From contig QCXZ01000041.1 in the NCBI GenBank assembly GCA_025024175.1, positions 2,165,786 through 2,229,785 of the forward strand: 64,000 bases of DNA, written 5' to 3'. The notes beneath the pieces are model-generated. The model ran no database searches. It had not been told where the DNA came from and saw only the letters and a list, made by a program, of their open reading frames with translations. The stretch is from Rhyzopertha dominica (lineage: Eukaryota; Arthropoda; Insecta; Coleoptera; Bostrichidae). Both the position numbers and the translations under genes were made by a program. Below, in pieces: positions 46,851-60,600 of the stretch (positions are counted from its first letter, which is position 1; each line of letters opens with the position of its first letter).

Positions 46851-49800
46851 TTATTTGAAGATCTTGCCTTGGTTGAACTTCCTCCCTTTGCTGTCGGTGC
46901 CAGTCCACGAAAAGTATTGCTCAACCAGCTTCTTGGTCTCTTCAGACTTGGGATCGAGTTTTTTCCACTCGTAGACTTCATAGTCTGTCTGCCAGTCAGG
47001 ACTCAGCTACGAAACCAAAAACAGGTTAGAAATTACAATCGAGGGCGGCAAGATTGAACAAACTCACTGTGAATGCCAACTCTTGGCCCCTCCACACCCA
47101 AACACCAGAGATGGAGCTGTCGTTGTCCGATCCAAACAGACACACGGATGCGAAGGCTTGCTTACGCATTTTGTCTAATCTCTGGAACATTCCTAAAATG
47201 GACGAGGAGAATTTATAAAATATGCCTGAATAAGCCTTAAGAATTTGAATGGAACAAAAAGCAACCGATTTATGAGGCTAGAAGTAACTTTTTATGCCAC
47301 TTGGTAGTTCGTACACTATATGAACACGAGAAATTGGTTAATGTTGTCAAATTTCTCCACAAACAAAATTGAAGTCTTAACTATTCACAAAAACTGTACA
47401 TTTTAAGAATACATACGAGTTTTATGCGTAATCAGGCAAAACATTTAAATGCAAAGAATAACATTTTTTTTTTTGTCGAGTGATTTATGTCTGGCTGCAG
47501 TTCAACCATGGATGGACAGATAGAATACACTCCCAACAATTTTAGTTTTTGTATCTATGTAGATCATTACTGCACATTTCTGTACAAATAATTCTGTAAA
47601 AAACCTGCTGAAGGAAATTTAGGACTACTCACCATTTCATTAATTTTGGAACTGATTGTACATATACAAAATTATGTATGAATAGGTAAGAATGCAACCA
47701 ATCATTTTTTACATATGGTGCATTATTATTTTTATATTAAGAAGCAACAACCATTCCCAATAATAGATATTTGTCCCTTGATTTAGAAATAAAATATGAA
47801 TATAACATTGGATTTCGAAAACATAATTTAAAGCGGTATTTGATGATGTAAAAGCATCAAGCAAGAGGAAACCAAGTTCCCAAATTCTTCGTTTGAACCT
47901 TTTTCAATTTTTTTATTATATCAAAACAACTGATTCACTCACCAGTAATAAGATTACAGCTCATGAAGACCTTCGTAAGCTCCTCTGGATACTTATACTC
48001 CCCAAACCAAATAGAATAATTCTCGGGATCAAACTTTTCCCAAAAGTACGGAATTGACTTAGACTCGTCTTCATTTGAATAAACACGTTTAAAGTCGTCG
48101 AAATTGAAAGTACTGCAACAGTGATCATTATATGTTAAATCAAATGGTTAAAATTAAGTATAAAGTATCCTACCCCTTTGGTAAGCTATCAAACGGATCC
48201 TTGCTTTTCGGTTCTTCTGCCAAGGCTGCATCTGCTGCATCAAGTTCTTCTTCAGGTTCCTTTTCCTTCTTTGGAGTCGGTTTTTTCTCTTTTTTCTCCT
48301 TTTTCTCTTCTTTCTTGGATTCTTTAGCACCCTTACCTGCCAAACAAATGTTATAGTGCAATAACAATAATGGGGGAATACAAGGTAGCATGATGCCTTC
48401 AAAAATGCTGTTTTCATGTATTATAACTAATTTTTTATTATTACAGAGGATTTTCAGTTTTCTGTATGTTACAGAAACTTATAAGGAATTAAATTATATG
48501 CCCTTTAGGTTACTAGGGTCAGACAAAACATGGGAAAGATCATTGAAAAATTACTTGAAGATGGTGCTACAACTCAAAAATTTTAAATAGTAAAGATCAT
48601 GTTACACCTCATGACAATCTATTCTAAAGTTATGATTTGGAAAACAATTGAATGCATTCAAAAACTTGAGAGGACTTGAGATTCGCTTTATATGAATCAC
48701 CCTGTAAAGAATCAATCACGAATTAAACAAACAAAGTGAAAAGAACTATGTTCAATTAGCTACAAAAATACTTACTCTTCTTTTTTGAATTCCTATCAAC
48801 AACTGTATCAAATATGAGCAGACATGTAATTAAACATAAAAAAAATATCAGTGAGATACAAATTGTGAAAATACAAGTATCAAATGAACTTTCTGTGAGG
48901 TCACAGAAGATAACAGCAAAGGTAGAGTTAAATTTAAACCCGATTTATTTTTGGAACCAACACAAGAGGCAGTTAAACAGATAGAGTTAACTCGACAACA
49001 AAATCTTATTTTTACCGCAGTTATTTTTAAACCAATTCATTATGAACCAAGAAGATCCAACACTTACCGGCACCTTGTTGTTGTGAAAACTTCTTGGGAT
49101 CTACTTCTGCCACTTTGTCGCATATCTTGACTTCACCCAGTACGGCTTTGAACTGGGGTTGATTTATTAGAGTCAAAAACCACCTATTTACGTTGACGAA
49201 AGGCTTTCTAAACGCTGGGTCTAACACATTAGTGTACAAATTTAACAATGTGCAGGCAACGCTAATATCAGCCAGTGATATACGTTCACCGACTAGATAT
49301 GTTCTCGTAAGCAGATGAGCATTGAGAATGGTTAGTGAAGTCTTAATGTCTTCTTTTGCTCTCTCGAATGTCTGCAAAAGACAGAAACAATTAAACTGAC
49401 TACCAACTGTACCATATCTTTTTATAACTAACATTAGATTTAGTTAAAATGTTTCTTATTTGAATATCCACCTAGATCTTCTGATTTAGCCACACTACAA
49501 TTATCTGAAGGGCAAAATTCATGAGAGAATTCAACATATTCCTTAATAAACAGTTCATAACACCAAAAGACATTATATTTTCCATCTAAAAATGCCAGAA
49601 GGTAGAGTTAAGCGCCTTCCACATTCAAGGTGTATACATAATAGTGTATTTAGTTGATTAAAGTAATATTTTCGTTTATATTTATTTTTCAAAAAAAAAA
49701 AAACAATATGTACTTCCATAGATTAATTATATCTTAATGTATTCCCATAATTTCAACAAATTTTCTCTGTAAATAAAGTAGTGCAGAAATAATTAAGCTA

Positions 49801-50978
49801 CGGAACTGTTTTATATTTTTTGCGAAAAGTAAATACAAACGAAATTATTACATAACACATCTGAACTCACTGATACATATGCACGATGACAGGAAGATAC
49901 TTAATAGTCATATGTAAATAAATGCATGATTATGGTACAAGAGTTCAGAATCAATGTTTGATCTAAATAGTATTGCTAAGAATGACTCATTTATATAATA
50001 TTCCTTGCCACATGAGTGTTAGAAACATATATACAAAACTGGATCAATGTAATATTATCAGCAAAAATAGAGTATAAAGCTTCACACTGCTATTAGAGCT
50101 ATCACTATCACTTATAATTTACAACATGTTTTAGACAGTAATCACATATTTTAATTTCTTGCATAAATTCCCTAAAAATATGACATTATCTGTCGTTTAT
50201 CCTTTTCACCCATGTATATAATTATTTGCCTATAAAACTACAAAGAATATTCTTTCCCCTATACTGTACAGATATTGTAGTACCACAGAACATCAACAAT
50301 AACAATGTGCGTGGCGTGGAATATCTCATTCGCTCTATCTCTCTATGTTACGAATAAAACAACCCATATGTTGTATTCGCCTTTGTGAGAGAACTGCGAA
50401 CCCAACACACGACACTAACCAACATACCTGCTTATTGTACTGAATAATTCCGAGTACGGGAAACACCCAGGCACAGGCTGCTGGCAAAATTTCAGTCTCG
50501 GCAAAGCCGAACCACTGCAGTATTTGGGAGCGTTCGAATTCGCTGCTGCCGCGGAGCTGTTGGTTGGCCACGTAGTACGCTATCGCATTGCTGTCCGTCA
50601 GGTACTTCCCATCTGACGATTCAAAGGCTGGCACCTACGACACGAGATAACCTCAACGAAATGCGACCAATAAACAATCGACTGTCACCTTACCTTACCA
50701 GACGGGAACTTCTTCAGGAAGGCCTCAGTCTTATTTGTCTCGCCAAAAACGAAATCTGCTGCCACTTTGACATCTGCCGATGCATACTGTGCGGCGATGA
50801 GTGCCTTGTAGGCACGAAAGTTTTCGGGGTAAGTATACAAAGTCTGGGGAAAATAGAGGAATACGTTTAAATGGGGTTGTATAATAGGTCGGCTTTGATT
50901 GAGTAAAATAAACGATGGGTAAAGTTAATGAGAATATGTAATGATTATTTTTTTAAATGCACTTACACCAGCAGCCAT
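46851..50978 (-). CDS. eEF1gamma: Translation elongation factor 1-gamma
   Basis: Eight exons on the minus strand: 50967-50978, 50694-50843, 50428-50634, 49068-49371, 48174-48336, 47943-48112, 47068-47192 and 46851-47006. All junctions agree in phase and total 1287 nt, or 428 aa, the usual family length. The protein starts [13 protein letters not shown]. Residues about 5-85 form the thioredoxin-fold GST-like part and about 90-215 the helical GST part ([30 protein letters not shown]). A K/E-rich linker (about 225-265) follows, then the conserved EF1G domain ([39 protein letters not shown]) ending NQGKIFK. It is the scaffold subunit of the eEF1B exchange complex in the cytosol, binding eEF1B-beta through its GST part. 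The large introns (for example 49372-50427) hold no other recognised feature. Confidence 0.97.
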
Positions 50979-51397
50979 TGCACTATCCACGTACCACAAA
51001 GAGAGACGGAGAGATGCAAATTGAGGTTAGGAATCAAAGACTGACAGCAGTGACATCGGAATGACGTTTCTCCGATTCTGCTGGCGACATCTTGTAGGAG
51101 CAATTGTAACTACTTGGGCAATTTTTAAAGAGGTCTGCTTTTATCATCATGAAATTCAATTTTTTTAATTTTTACTAATTTCTTTGGCTTGCTCTTTAAT
51201 TATTATAGCCCTAAAATTGTATTGAATAGTTTCTTTATAATAAAATTGCATAAATGCTGGTAACCGATTTACTGACACTACCAGCAGCGCCACCTCTAAA
51301 TTTAGTTCGAGCGAACTGCTCGTTCTTGACAGTTTTTGCAGAGTAATTGACGGCCACTGAATTCAGCAAACATTGGAGCGCAAATTAGCAGAAAAAC
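50979..51397. promoter_or_regulatory. Divergent promoter region of eEF1-gamma and calcineurin B
   Basis: Only 419 bp separate the two start codons, which point away from each other. No TATA box suits either gene. On the eEF1-gamma strand a pyrimidine tract (ctctccgtctctcttt, about 51001-51016) lies just upstream of the ATG. It resembles the TCT/TOP initiator of translation-machinery genes, which controls growth-linked translation in other animals (inference). Shared regulation of the two genes is possible but not shown. Confidence 0.5.
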
Positions 51398-54300
51398 ATG
51401 GTAATTTCACGTTTCCCTTTTAGATTTTCACCCCACNAACCCCCCATAAATAATCCAACAGCTCCCACTTGACCTAGNGCCCCCATTTCCCTTTACCCTA
51501 GTTTCACTGGACAAGCCCTACTGAATTTAACAGGATGCTAATCTCCCGTTGCTTTTCAGGGTAACGAGAGTTCCCTGCCCATGGAGCTATGCTCAAATTG
51601 TAAGTCAAAGTGCAGTGCATATCTGGTGATGGTCTGATAACGTCTTTGATTCCAGTNGATGCTGATGAGATACGACGCCTCGGGAAAAGGTTTAGGAAGC
51701 TAGACCTGGACAACTCCGGTGCGCTCAGCATAGACGAGTTCATGTCTTTGCCTGAGCTGCAGCAAAACCCCTTGGTGCAAAGGGTTATAGACATTTTTGA
51801 TGCGGATGGAAACGGGGAGGTCGACTTCAAAGGTATGATCCGTAGCTTCGCTTGTTTATGTTATATATGCTACTCCCAAAGCATTTTTGCCATCTTGCTT
51901 TGGGTCCTTCCGCTATTTGGTCTTCCACGACTGTTGCTTTCAAATGTATTAGATTTATTACCTATATTTAATCTTCTGCATCATTTTTTTCTAAAATTTT
52001 TCAAATTCTTCAGTATTTACTTTTTTAATATTTGCCGAACCTAATGTTCATGCTTTTTTTCACATTGCCTCTTGATCTTTTTGTGTTATGCTGGGTGGAG
52101 TTTTTGAAGCATGTCATTTAATAGGTTCTTTATTATTTTGTGCATATGTTATACCTATAAAACACTTGCTCCTTCTCATAATTCAGATGAATCAAAATCA
52201 TCGAAAGTTTGATTCGTAATTTTTACTTTTGTATAATAAGTTAGTTTCATTTAATTTATAAATTGCCCCAATTTGCTTCTAATCCTGTGACTTGATCTTG
52301 ATTTAAACTTTTAACCAGAAGATTATGTTTATATGCATCAGTATGTTGTTCAATGAGGACATGCCAAAAAATAACCTCTCATTTTGATGTAGATTTCAGT
52401 TTTGATAGGTACCAGCTAAAAATGTAATGAGAGTAATGCTGCAAGGAATGTATAACTTAAACAAATGGTCAACCTTTCAATCAAACCTCATATTAAACAG
52501 CTATCATGTCAAGTATAATAGACAAAACTACTTGAATTACTTGCACACTAACAGTAAATTTAACAAATACCCAATTACTATCTGAAGATAAAATAACAGT
52601 GCTGGAACTTCAATGGAATAAGTTTTTGATAAAAGAAATTTTTAATCATGCTTTATTACATCAAAGCACAACTAAGAACTATTTCCTTGTAGTTAAAAAT
52701 TCTACTTCGTAGACAACAACAAATCATCATCATTTTGAAAGTACAATATAGTGTGGAATAATTTTATTATAGGAAGTACAAGGTGTCCCATTTTCTATGT
52801 TTTTATAGAGTATCTCGGTTATTATTAAAGCTAGAGGGATACGGTTTTCACGACCATAGGTTTTTGAGATAAATTAGCATAGCAAAACAGATTTTGATTA
52901 CCTTTTTTTTAATTTTTGAGTTATAGCCAAAAATTTCGAATATCTGAATTGCCTCATGTTGCCAATACTTTATGATGTATAAACCAAACTTGCGTTTTTT
53001 TTTTAAATAGAAACCATAGTTGGCTATTACTCCATCAAATCTTGTGTTTTTCAATCTTAATAAATAAAAAAATTGCAACCATTTTTTCAAATTTGGTGAA
53101 AATACTATTTAGGGGTAAAAAAATATAGGTGCCTATGGAAGTAAAAATTGCAAAAATATATAGAAAGTTACGTATATTTGAAAAGCAGAAAAAAATTTAT
53201 TTTTTGATGGAGTCATGGTTTCCAAAAAAAGCACTAGTTGGTCTTTATCTCAAGAAATGTTTGCAATGCAAAAAACTAATTACGTCATTTGATTCTACAT
53301 AAAAAAAAGTAAGGAAAATTATCTAAATTCCAGAGAAACTGAAAAAAAATCAGAATCTGCTGATGCTGTAATCTACAGTAACTTATTAAAAATAAAACTG
53401 ATGAATCTAAATTTTTATGATGAAATTTAAAATTTAAATTTTATGTGTTACTTTACTGATACTCATACAGCCCTGATTAAGTCAGCATGTAAAACAGATG
53501 CCATTGTCAAATGATTTAAAAAAACTGTTATTCTAACCAAACAGAAAGGTTGCCGGTATTTTCTTTGATGGGCCATTACCTTGCCAGTTCTGGTAATTGA
53601 TTCTGGATTTTATTTCCCCACCAAACGTAAACCGTGTANAATGTTTACCTCCATCTCATCCGGAATGGTGCTATAAATAGCAGCATTATTTTTATGTCTT
53701 TGTTTGTAGTGTTTTATATCTTTTGTTGTAAAAGACGTACTCAGGTTTCTGTTTGTGCGGGCCCATAAACATTTGCATTCGGTTTCTGCAGAATTCATTC
53801 AGGGTGTATCACAGTTCAGCGTCAAAGGAGACAAACTGTCCAAACTGCGCTTCGCATTCAGGATCTACGACATGGACAATGATGGGTTTATATCCAATGG
53901 GGAGTTGTTTCAGGTGAGCATGAGTTCCTGTCAGTTATTTAGTGATAGGTATTTGAATTAACTTAGGGGAGTATTTGTCCTTATATGACTGCCGCTTTGA
54001 ATCCCTCTTCTTGTGGGGTTAGAACTTTATTTTGGTATTGTTAAGGTTAAAAATCACACATGGTAAAATCAGATGAATGGGAATGGGTATTGACTCGTCG
54101 TTATGAAATGTCTGAATAGATCATTTTTTGCATATAGCTTCTCAGTAATGTGCCTTTTATTCATCTGCTAGAAGAATTTCCAGCTATTTTGACAAATATT
54201 TGTCACACAAATGTATCTCGTAGGAGTAATTTTCAATCCAAGTTCAAATTAAAGGTATTGTTTGGTTAAGCTAGTTGTATAGAGCAACTTTTTTACTAAG

Positions 54301-55146
54301 TGACATCTACAAATCTCTTGATATTCCAAGTAACTTTTGTGGCCTGTAATTGTAAAGTAAGCTAGACATGTTTTTATTTTATTAATTCAAAATCTACAGC
54401 ATTAATTCAATAGGATGCTGGTATCAAAAAAAATCACTAATTACATGTGCCTTATATTGTATTTCAAGCAATAACATGCCATGAAGAAACACTTGTTACC
54501 TTAACTGAAGCAAGTTCGAGTGATTATTCATTTTGAGCAGACAAATGTATCATTCTTACACGCTTTAAGAAAATAAATTTTGTAACAGACATAAATATTT
54601 TTAAATGTGACAAAATTTGCACGCTATTTTCACAACTCGTTATTTACAATGTTGTAAAATTTTCACTGTAAATTGTTCAAGCTATATCCAAAAAAAGACC
54701 AAGTAGATGCAACTTTATTTATGTTCTCTAATGTTGTTTGGTTCTGAATAATTAAAAACTCTAAAGTAACACACATATTTGGACTTGTAGCTTTTAGAAG
54801 TAAGCATATGATGTATAGTTTCAAATTGGCTCTCATATATGACCTTTGGTATAAAATTATTCCGCAAATTACCTGGCCAAATAATAAATTAACTTTTATC
54901 TTTTATCGCAACTTTTATAATCATGATTCGTGAAGTTACAATTTTTCAATGCTAAGCCCCTTGGATGATGTATAGGTGCTGAAAATGATGGTTGGTAGCA
55001 ACTTGAAAGACACCCAGCTGCAGCAGATAGTAGACAAAACAATTCTGTTTGCCGACAAAGATGAAGACGGGAAGATATCATTCGAGGAGTTCTGCTCCGT
55101 TGTTGGGAACACCGACATCCACAAGAAGATGGTGGTGGATGTCTAG
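51398..55146 (+). CDS. CanB: Calcineurin subunit B (EF-hand regulatory subunit)
   Basis: Five exons, 51398-51400, 51560-51599, 51656-51832, 53792-53913 and 54976-55146, join in phase to 513 nt, or 170 aa, the exact size of calcineurin B. The first exon codes only Met. Gly2 (MGNESS) is the expected N-myristoylation site. Four EF-hand loops are intact at residues about 31-42 ([12 protein letters not shown]), 63-74 ([12 protein letters not shown], split by intron 3), 100-111 ([12 protein letters not shown]) and 141-152 ([12 protein letters not shown]). The subunit binds Ca2+ and the catalytic chain of the calmodulin-dependent phosphatase. An N at 51657 leaves residue 15 as Phe or Leu; Phe is expected. 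The third intron (51833-53791) carries a repeat-like segment. Confidence 0.97.
52779..53300. repeat. Probable MITE-like segment in calcineurin B intron
   Basis: The stretch opens caaggtgtcccattttctat then tctcggttattattaaagct, a pattern I associate with dispersed insect repeats starting GGTGTCCCA. Internal inverted similarity exists between tagccaactatggtttct (minus strand, about 53000-53030) and gatggagtcatggtttcc (about 53205). Its right border is not defined. Confidence 0.3.
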
Positions 55147-57651
55147 ATGCAAATATCAACCAACTAACACATAACCTATAACATCATGGGGTAATTTTAG
55201 CTTAACAGGATAAGTAATTGATATTAAATGAATCACTCGAATTTATTGTAATGGAATATTCTTCTAACATCACACATATTAACGTTTTTTTCCGTTTTTC
55301 AGTTATTTAAATCGTTTACCTAAGGTTGTTGGTGTAATCAGAGCAGAACCAGAATAATTTACGTTTTGAGTTGATGTTGTCATTTTGCACTTGCTTTGGC
55401 TCTCGTTGACTGACAGTCGAAGGTAAACCTTAGGGTGTTTTTGAATTGTTTCCTATAGTTTTGGCTAATGTCATCGCATATTTATACACATAAACGTAAA
55501 AAAAAATATGGATGTTTTCTAACACTGTAATATATAAACCTAGTGCCGTAAGTCTTGCTTGCATGATACCGTGCTTCATTGTTGTCGTTAAAATATTTTA
55601 TAAATTTAAAATAGCATATGTATATTAATAATTGTTCTTTATACTTTATCTTGATGTTGTGTGTATAGTTTAAAAATCTGCAGAGGTAAAAGCTAATATA
55701 TTCTAATCCATGGTAAGCTCGCGTCAACGCTTGATACTGTACTTAACCATAAGTGGCACGTCACGTAGAATTTAATGTTATCTAGTCAGGGCCTCCAGTA
55801 AAGGGAGCCAGAGTGCACGACTCTTTTTATTATTGGCCATGAAGGAGCTTTAAAGAACGAGACTCTCAATCTTCCACATCCGACAAACTAGAGAATTCAG
55901 ATGACTCCCACCCTTCGAGGCCTCGAATACAGCGAGTGCTCTATTTGGGCTTCACTTCGGATTCATCTACCTTCTCCCGTGCTATTCGCTGAAAGTTCCT
56001 TAGGTGTGCGCAAGGAATAATCACTGAATTGACAAGGATTGGCAGGCTAAGGGTTTCGCTCGTATTTGATTAACAAGTTAGTTGTGTAAAAAAATATAAT
56101 CATAGATGGAGAGTTATTTATTCCACTTATTGCCTCTTGCATCATACTTTAACTGAAAGTTGTGTTTGAGCTATGTATAGTCGATTTATTCTGTTGAAAG
56201 TTTATGTTGTTCAATAAAATTATTTCACCTCTCTACATTAGTGGTACTTTTTTAATAGAAATTAGTATGATAGGTTGTTATTTCAGCTATCCTAGTTCTT
56301 TTAATAAAATTATGTACTGCAAATTATTAGACCTAACTAAATTCATACGTGATATAAATTGTCCCTTTAAAATAAAAAGACATACAAGGTGACATATGAA
56401 TAGAAATCTGTAAAAGAAAGTTAATTTTAATTAAATACAGAACATAATAAATAAGACCTCTTAAAATCATCACCCTTGAAAAGAAGCATGCTGATATTGT
56501 AATGCCCAAAGGAAACACACAAAAAATATCCTTTTTTTCCAAGTTTTGAATAAGTCTGTAGTGGTACATTTTACAACTAGTATATTAAATTTCATAAGGA
56601 ATACAAAAGTATAATAAAAAATATGGTGTTCCATTTAAAGTGTGCATTTCCAGTACAACGAAGTGAAGCATCATTAAAAATAAATAATAACAAGTTTAAC
56701 AGTTATCAAAGGTTCTTTGTCTATAAAAGCTTACTATTTTTTTGTAAACATACTAGGCAACTACATGAAAAAATATAAAACGATAAATAGCACCATAAAG
56801 AAAAACTGGAAAAGTGGTTATAAAATTCCTTTCTCTAATAAGCTGTCTTATTTTAAAAATGCAAAAGCAACGATCTGAACATCTTCGAAAAGAGAAATTC
56901 AACACTCTTTGGTGGTGAGTAATAAGGATCACAGACACGTTTTCATAGAAAATTCTAGAATACTTTGAGGAATTCTGGCACTTTTTAGGACTAATAAAAA
57001 TATTTACCAAGCAAATATGAAAAAAGTAAAAGCAGTACCAGTAGGAGATAAACAGGTATACCTGTTATATGTGTATTTTTTAACATAATTTAAAAATTGT
57101 ACAAACATACTGATTCACTTGTCAAACCCACGGCCCAGGAAGCTTTACTTTAGGCTCTGTATATACAGAGCTCTTATAATTATACTATTATTTAATCACA
57201 ACTAAATAATTATCTTTCCGAGATCAATAAACAAATAAAGCTAAGAATGAAACTTCTGAAGGTATAAATAAATGGTACCTGGCAGCAGTAGTCAAAATCC
57301 CAGCACAACGCACATGAAACCACAGACTATATTCTAAATTACATGTACTTAATGTACTTAAGTAGACTGATTATGAAAACGGTAAATATACAGGTTTAGT
57401 GGGAGATCTGACAGCCCTGTTTTGCGCTCCAGCTTTCCTTGCAATTTGATGGTTTCGGTGTAACCATATTGTGCATGGAGACTTGGAAATAGAAATTATT
57501 TTCAGTGGAGAATTATTTCTAAACAAATACCTATAGACAAGTAGAAAATTTATTTTCGTAAAACATAAAACACATACATCAAAAGTCACTATAACAAATT
57601 TATATTTTGTCCTTAAACTGTACTCATAAAATACATAATTTACAGTCCAAT
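55147..57651. other. Calcineurin B 3' UTR and intergenic
   Basis: No other coding gene is seen. A GC-richer patch at about 55790-56040 is unexplained. An 18-bp perfect palindrome (gctctgtatatacagagc) lies at 57154-57171. Confidence 0.4.
56213..56218 (+). terminator. Candidate poly(A) signal for calcineurin B
   Basis: AATAAA about 1.07 kb after the stop codon, in a T/GT-rich context. Distance makes it uncertain. Confidence 0.3.
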
Positions 57652-57657
57652 TTTATT
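57652..57657 (-). terminator. Poly(A) signal of angel
   Basis: On the minus strand AATAAA lies about 30 nt after the stop at 57687, implying a very short 3' UTR. Confidence 0.6.
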
Positions 57658-57686
57658 TACACATGATGAAAAATTTCATGGTGCAC

Positions 57687-60600
57687 TCAACGGTACTCCA
57701 ACTTGAATTTTGCCATAAGTGACAGATGGTCGGAGCCCAACGCAAAGTTGGGTAATTTCAAATTTCCAAGTTGCCGACCTGTAGGCAACGAATATCTTGC
57801 AAGCAGTTTGAGTTTGTCTTCTTTAAAACCTCCAGTTTTTTCATCTTTCATCCCACTACAAAGCACAGCGTATTAAAAAAAGATTTAAAAACGGAAGCTC
57901 ACCTATTACCTGTAAAAAATGTAATCCACAGTGATCCACCTGTTCTGATAGGTGGTCGCCTCACTTTCGTTTCCGACTTTGAACCGATAAGCACTTTTCA
58001 AGGCGAAGTTGTGCTGCNGCATGCCCGTCGAAAATCCAACGGTGCTCATATTGGCCGGATCGGCGACCGGCACAAATTTACGTTCACTGTGGTGTATCTT
58101 CACGAGCTCCTCCTCTTCTTCTCTCGTCAGGTCTTCAAACTGCCTTTTTCTCGTCAGTTCGGCGTGCTGACAGTTATCTGTCACAAAAATAATACAGTTC
58201 CCCAAACTAGAAAAGATCACAACGTTATACCGTTAACTCTGAGTATAGGGGGAAGGAGGAACTTTCCCATTTTATTGTCGGTTTCGGTTTTCTGCAAAGT
58301 TCTCGGTGTGAGGTTCTGATAATCCAATTGGCCGCACTCTATCAGCTCCACAACAGCTGAGTCCGGAGTAGAGTTGAAATCGCCAGTTAATATTATTGGA
58401 ATATACGAGCTAGAACTGAAATATGGACCTAAATGGTATGACAAACAAAAATGGTAAATTGAAAAGTTGGAAAAAACATCAAAGTTTAAGAAATAACATA
58501 AAATCTACTTCAACTCTTGGGTTCTAAAGCTGCTGAAGAAAAAGAAAAATTACACTGCTAAGATTAATAAACAAAAAAAGTGTCTTGAAGAATTTTCATC
58601 TGGTTGATGAGGCAGGCCAAGTAATGTAGATGATACATTTGCAATCTATTTTCTACACTGCCAAGCTTGGAGCAAGCATTCAGAAATCTGAAAACAATTG
58701 ACATAGTGGAATTTGCAATTAGAAAAGTAAAAGAAGCAATCCTGATAACATTACATCATTAATACTGATTCAAAATCTTTTTAAGAAACTTAAACACTAA
58801 GTGAGAGGGAACTTGTTGCACTGGATGGAGAAATTCCTTAATGAAAGGTGCTCCAACGTGAGAGCTGAAAGGAATGCCCCAGGGCTCAGTGTTCGGCCCA
58901 CTATTGTTTCTTTTGTAGTCTAGTGGCTTGCGAAGTATTTTACAATATAACATTAACTTTTTGCTGAACACTGAACAAGGACAAGTGTACTGTACGTCAT
59001 ATTGGTTCACAGATCCCAAGACACAGATAAGTAATTGATAGTGCAATTATCAGGGAAGTGGAAAAACAGCTGGATCTTGTGGTGAGGGAAGATTTAAAAT
59101 CAGACAGACGAAATACTTATTGCTGAGGATGAAACCTGAATTTAAGTAGATCATTTTATAGTTGGGTTGAAGTTACATAGGGAAATTCGTAAGCAAAGGA
59201 AAATGTATCAAAGCAAAAATGGAAGAGTAAAATGATACAGACGCTTTGTGGAGGTAAATAAAACTCTATACAAGAGTATGAAACGTATTGTAAAACAGTA
59301 CAAGACAAGTACGTAAATATCCCAAATCTTCATAAACTACTTAATATAAACACAATAACGACTTACTCAGTTCCCGTGGGTCGTTTAAAAGCCATCCTTT
59401 CCAACTCTGTCAGAAGTATCTGTGTCTGTGCCACTCGAACGTCCTGACGATTTGGATTGTACAGTAAATGAGTAGTGGCCACGATAAATTCAGCAGATTC
59501 GTTATTCAAAGGAGCAAACTTTGCTATTATGGCCACATTGTCCCTATTCAATACAGACACATTTGGCTGAAGAAATTCAACCGACACATGCTCGATTAGT
59601 TTAAACAAGGAAGTTTTATAATAGATGGCACAACCATCCGTTCTGATGCCAGTGCGCTGCTTGTATAAACCAGTGTAACCTAAAAACAGCCATTAAAGAC
59701 TGGTAATAAATTTTGTCTTCATACTTGCCTAAATCTTTCAAGGCCGGTTCGTAATAATTTTTCAAATGGGAACCCTGCACCTCTTGAAGACACATGATCT
59801 AAAATGCTCTGCATTAAAAAATGTTGGTTTCAGGATTAGTAATATTACATCAGGGTCTAAGTAATGTATTTCATACAACAAATTTGACCATCGAAATTCC
59901 CAAAGTAACGCCTTGTGATTGTGCTCGTGATACAAATATTGATGCTCGTCTACGAGATCCTGAGCCAACACATTGTAAGACACCACATTTATAACAGTTC
60001 CCGGAACTTTTCCACCATCTGAACCTTCAAGTTTCTTGCCAAAGTTGGTCATATGCCATGTTCTCAGTCTGTCCATCAACGGACGTTCCCTCTCTTTGGC
60101 TGTAAATAAAAAATGATTGGTAATGAACTATATCTGGGTTCATTATTTACATCATGCCCAGTTCTTTTAACTGCACCCACCTTGACATTTTGCTGTTGAA
60201 AAAATTAACAGGAAAAAGAAATACTAACCAAGAAAGTACATTGCCAACAGTTTTTATGGCCATTGATAAAAATGACAGATGTTTGACAAGAATTTGATGC
60301 TTGTGTGATCATTATTTGGCGAATAACAAAAGACAAAATTTGTTTACCATCTTCAGAACATTTCACTGAGGCACCAATGGCACAAAACACTGAAAATACA
60401 ACCAGCAAAAGCTTCATTCTCTGGAACATAGGATTCTGTCGCAAACACTGCATAAATCACTTATCTTAATGGATATATATTTACTTGATAAAATTCATAC
60501 ATTTATTCGGTTCATTAGCTATCCTTTCAGTGTCATGCCAAAGACCAGAGTGTTTCAACAATGTAATCAGACCTTTGTGTTACTGTAGTAAAGGATAGCA

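Noticed and set aside
48132..48356. Plus-strand Ser-rich frame over eEF1-gamma
   Set aside because: It is the antisense of the Lys/Glu-rich linker of eEF1-gamma.
48775..48800. 17-nt micro-exon candidate (GAATTCAAAAAAGAAGA) in an eEF1-gamma intron
   Set aside because: It has splice-like borders, but inclusion would break the phase between exons 49068-49371 and 48174-48336, which join perfectly without it.
57771..58319. 182-codon plus-strand frame
   Set aside because: It overlaps three well-supported angel exons on the opposite strand and crosses their introns; a shadow frame.
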